The position numbers and the translations under genes were made by a program. Under the pieces are notes generated by a model. The model worked only from the letters and a program-made list of their open reading frames with translations. It was not told where the DNA came from and did no database searches. 64,000 nucleotides of DNA from Bradyrhizobium sp. 186 (GTDB taxonomy: Bacteria; Pseudomonadota; Alphaproteobacteria; Rhizobiales; Xanthobacteraceae), in contig NZ_CP082164.1 of NCBI RefSeq assembly GCF_023101685.1, forward strand, positions 5,084,001 through 5,148,000, given 5' to 3'. Shown here piece by piece: positions 61,270 to 64,000 of the stretch; positions within the stretch are counted from its first letter, which is position 1; each line of letters opens with the position of its first letter.

Positions 61270-61998
61270 ATGTTGAAAGCTCTCTGCGGTGCGGCGGTTG
61301 TCGCCCTGTCCGCGACGGCGGCATCTGCGGCTGATCTTGCGATGAAGGCTCCTCCGCCGGCTCCGGTCAAATTCACATGGACCGGCTGCTATGTTGGTGG
61401 TCACGTCGGCGGCGTCGTAAGCGACGACCGCACCATAAGCAGCCTTGGAGCGACAGCCGATTTCAGCTCGCCCGGCTTTGTGGGCGGCGGACAGATCGGC
61501 TGCAACTATCAATTTGCGTCCACCTGGCTGGTCGGCGCCGAAGGCCGGGCCGCGTGGACAAGCCTTGCGAACAGACACGGCGCCAGTGTTCGATTCCCGG
61601 CGCTTGGCAACCTGATCGTGCCATCGCAGTTTGGCTTGAAGAACGATTTTCTCGCCTCGGCGACTGCGCGCCTCGGCTGCGTCTATGCCGAACGCTGGCT
61701 GGTCTATGCGCGGGGTGGCGCCGCCTGGACCCGCGAGAAGATCGATGACGCGTTCATTGCTCCGGTCTTTGTCGTTCCGACCGATCCCAGCGCGACCGTC
61801 ACTCGCAATGGATGGACGGCGGGCGCCGGCGTCGAATGGGCGTTCGCGCCGCATTGGTCGGCCAATGTGGAGTACAATTATTACGACTTCGGCACGCACG
61901 GCCCGGTGCTGCTGACCAGTCCGCTCAATAGCGTCACCGTGGCAAACCTCAAAGATACGATCCACGCCGCGACCATCGGCGTGAATTACCACTTCTGA
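61270..61998 (+). CDS. Outer-membrane beta-barrel protein (Omp25/31 type)
   Basis: The 242-residue protein has a signal peptide (MLKALCGAAVVALSATAASA, cleavage before ADL). It then has the rhizobial KAPPPAPVKFTWTGCYVGGH first strand and alternating amphipathic strands (GFVGGGQIGCNYQFASTWLV, VYARGGAAWTREKIDDAF) ending in ATIGVNYHF with the terminal Phe used by the BAM complex. An eight-strand barrel is expected. The second barrel gene at 62539 is a distant paralogue. Confidence 0.92.
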   Translation: MLKALCGAAVVALSATAASAADLAMKAPPPAPVKFTWTGCYVGGHVGGVVSDDRTISSLGATADFSSPGFVGGGQIGCNYQFASTWLVGAEGRAAWTSLANRHGASVRFPALGNLIVPSQFGLKNDFLASATARLGCVYAERWLVYARGGAAWTREKIDDAFIAPVFVVPTDPSATVTRNGWTAGAGVEWAFAPHWSANVEYNYYDFGTHGPVLLTSPLNSVTVANLKDTIHAATIGVNYHF

Positions 61999-62062
61999 CT
62001 TGACCGGGACGAACGGGATGTCGTTGGCGCGGCCCACGGCCCACCCGCCCAAGTTTCAAATG

Positions 62063-62299
62063 TCAGGACATCAGCCAGCCGGCAAAGCGCCAGGCCATCC
62101 AGGCGAGGGCGCCGATCCAGCCCAGCATTGCGATCCCCGCCACGCCGAGCCCACAAAGCGCAAACAGCGAATTTTTGGGCTCTTGTGCATCGGATAGTTT
62201 TTCAATCGTATCAATTTGGCTCACAGCATCCCCTTGCCTTGCGGCTTGCTGTTCATTGGTCTCTGCTCGTTCGTGAAAATTCACCGGCCGTCGCTCCAT
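62063..62299 (-). CDS. Small C-terminally anchored membrane protein
   Basis: With the ATG at 62299 the protein has 78 residues: a polar N-terminus (MERRPVNFHERAETNEQQAA) and one or two C-terminal helices (LFALCGLGVAGIAMLGWIGA, LAWMAWRFAGWLMS). An upstream ATG at 62332 is possible. It is convergent with the first barrel gene. Function unknown. Confidence 0.5.
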   Translation of the reverse strand: MERRPVNFHERAETNEQQAARQGDAVSQIDTIEKLSDAQEPKNSLFALCGLGVAGIAMLGWIGALAWMAWRFAGWLMS

Positions 62300-62538
62300 C
62301 TCACGTGGACGTGAGACGATCTGGCTGTCCATGCAGGCGGGCATGCGCTGATTACAGACACTTTCGGACGCCTTCAGCTGGGAAAAAGCGGCAACTCGCC
62401 ACATGGCGATTGGTTGCGGCGGTCCGGCCGGAATCCGTCGCCCAGCGCACACGCTTTGCGAGTGTGCCTCCCGGGTGACAGCTCGAATCGAAAAAGAGTG
62501 CTAATTGATGCTCAGCTACTCCCCGGGGAAACTATCCA

Positions 62539-63285
62539 ATGAAAAAATTGCCACTTGCGATCGCCGTCCTCGCGATGAGCGCCAGCAGCGCGTTTTCCGC
62601 CGATCTCGCGGCGCGGCCTTACACCAAGGCCCCCCCGATGGTTGCCGCGATCTATGACTGGAGCGGCTTCTACATCGGTATCAATGGTGGCGGCGGCTCC
62701 GCCCACACCTGCTGGGACCTCGTGTTCCCGGGCGGCTCCATTCCGGAGGGCTGTCATAATTCCACCGGTGGCACCGTCGGCGGTCAGGTCGGCTATCGCT
62801 GGCAATCGGCCAGCTGGGTCTTTGGTGTCGAAGGGCAGGGCAACTGGGCCGACTTCTCGGGCAGCAACGTCACGCCGGTCGGCGGCAACCCGCTTGGCGG
62901 GGGGAGCATCCGGACCCGGATCGACGCCTTCGGGCTGATCACCGGCCAGGTCGGCTATGCCTGGAACAACGTCCTCTTCTATGTGAAGGGCGGCGGCGCG
63001 GTCGTGAGCGACAAATACGACGTGATCTTCGCCGGGGCCGTGATCGATACCGCCAAGGAGACGCGCTGGGGCGGCACGGTCGGCGCGGGCCTTGAGTTCG
63101 GTTTTGCGCCGAACTGGTCGGTGGGCGTCGAATACGACCACATCTTCCTCAATGACCGGGACACCACGCTGACGGCGGTCCCCGGTGGTGGCGCTGCCGG
63201 CACTGTTCGCGTTCGCCAGGACGTCGATATGGGCCTGGTCCGCCTGAACTATCGCTTCGGCGGCCCGTTGATCGCAAAGTACTGA
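62539..63285 (+). CDS. Outer-membrane beta-barrel protein (Omp25/31 type)
   Basis: The 248-residue protein has a signal peptide (residues 1 to about 21, ASSAFSADL). YTKAPPMVAAIYDWSGFYIG is the conserved first strand, and VGGQVGYRWQSASWVFGVEG and GAGLEFGFAPNWSVGVEYDH are further barrel strands. It ends VRLNYRFGGPLIAKY. Unlike its neighbour the last residue is Tyr. Surface proteins of this type are abundant in Bradyrhizobium. Confidence 0.92.
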   Translation: MKKLPLAIAVLAMSASSAFSADLAARPYTKAPPMVAAIYDWSGFYIGINGGGGSAHTCWDLVFPGGSIPEGCHNSTGGTVGGQVGYRWQSASWVFGVEGQGNWADFSGSNVTPVGGNPLGGGSIRTRIDAFGLITGQVGYAWNNVLFYVKGGGAVVSDKYDVIFAGAVIDTAKETRWGGTVGAGLEFGFAPNWSVGVEYDHIFLNDRDTTLTAVPGGGAAGTVRVRQDVDMGLVRLNYRFGGPLIAKY

Positions 63286-63465
63286 GCGCGCGGGGCGGCG
63301 GTTCGAACGCCGGCCGCCCCGACCAGATCCTGATCGCTCGCGCTGATAGCCAGCCAATTTCGTCGTGGTTTTGACGCCTGTTTTCGGCGTGCGCCGCGTT
63401 GAAGGAGAGGGCGGATCGCGCAATTGATGCCGCGCCCGTCGAGGTCTCCTTCAGGCGAGGTTTTC

Positions 63466-63850
63466 ATGTCGATCAGTGCGATTGCTTCCTCCACCGCGGC
63501 GGTGACGACGTCCCCGTCGACCGCCACGACGTCGTCCTCCGAGGCATCATCGACGTCGGCGACAGCGTCGACATCAGCCACGTTCGTCGACGTCAGCGAC
63601 CTCATCCTCGCAATCGGCGGGTGAAAGCTCGGGTTCCGGAGGCGGCGGCAGCTCGGCTAAGTCCATCGTCAGCGAGGTCTCCACCACCATCAACGGGATC
63701 ACCACCACGACCATCACCTATTCCGACGGCACGACTGAGGTCGAGACGTCGGCGAGCACGCAAGGCAGTCAGTCGGGACAGACCTACAACGCGCAAGGCA
63801 CGCTTGACGCCAACGCCACCAGCACGTCCGGTGCGAGCGCCGGCGTCTGA
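63466..63850 (+). pseudogene. Low-complexity Ser/Thr-rich protein, probably frameshifted
   Basis: One frame starts MSISAIASSTAAVTTSPSTA and stays Ser/Thr-rich to about 63585. Beyond that the Ser/Gly-rich signal moves to another frame (SSQSAGESSGSGGGGSSAKS, then TTINGITTTTITYSDGTTEV) and ends at 63850. Neither frame alone makes sense across the whole. It may be a real indel or a sequencing error in a repetitive stretch. Confidence 0.5.
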
Positions 63851-64000
63851 GCGAACGCGCCCGCCAGTGCAGAGGGGGTACGGATAGAAGCGTCCCGCAG
63901 CGCCTGCCCGAACCAGCCCAAACCCATCCTTAAGCTTTGGCGTTCTTTCTCTGCGACACGCGACTTCTGCGCGAGTTTTCAAGGGATTGCGCCGACCAGG

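Overview
The window reads as chromosome of an alphaproteobacterium close to Bradyrhizobium. The support is high GC, the gene families present, several intergenic repeat families I recognise from that group, and the alphaproteobacterial SOS motif GTTC-N7-GTTC upstream of two small genes. This is inference from sequence style; no 16S rRNA gene is present.

Positions 1-31,300 are mostly ordinary core or semi-core genes. They include a partial GST, a secreted metallo-beta-lactamase-fold protein, and a GntR-controlled catabolic operon (enoyl-CoA hydratase, CaiB-type CoA transferase, TctC-TctB-TctA tripartite carboxylate transporter, PdxA-like dehydrogenase). Cell-wall enzymes follow (L,D-transpeptidase, MltB-type transglycosylase, M23 peptidase), then recJ, a soluble chemoreceptor-like protein, a MarR/AhpD-like pair, and the translation-factor group efp / epmA / epmB. 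The DAHP synthase gene is preceded by a leader peptide rich in Tyr, Phe and Trp and by a terminator/antiterminator, which together make a textbook attenuator. HdeD, PrsW, a fatty-acid desaturase and a PilZ protein complete this part.

Positions 31,300-38,000 hold decayed genes and a 2.8-kb islet. The islet is bounded by a 24-bp direct repeat of the 3' end of tRNA-Glu. It carries a fructose-1,6-bisphosphate aldolase/phosphatase and a phosphofructokinase with the residues of pyrophosphate-dependent enzymes. The tRNA-Glu gene, small membrane or secreted proteins, a second GST and gloA follow.

Positions 38,090-48,940 form a nest of mobile DNA. A group II intron has its reverse-transcriptase gene split by a serine-recombinase element. 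Its domain V hairpin is split by a second complete group II intron, whose own RT gene is frameshifted and split by an IS630-like element. Next comes a DUF3800 gene split cleanly by an IS1182 element, and a frameshifted partner gene. Positions 49,000-53,700 are gene-poor. They hold small conserved-looking ORFs (two under SOS boxes), an HU gene, a GrlR-like gene and several repeats.

Positions 54,000-64,000 return to resident genes: a Tyr/Gly-rich secreted protein, a sirtuin, a double cold-shock-domain protein, a DUF192 protein, tRNA-Pro and two outer-membrane beta-barrel proteins. They are interrupted by an IS1634 and an IS701 element, which sit inside and at the edge of one intergenic repeat with clear target duplications. 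I found no CRISPR array, rRNA, or nodulation/nitrogen-fixation gene.
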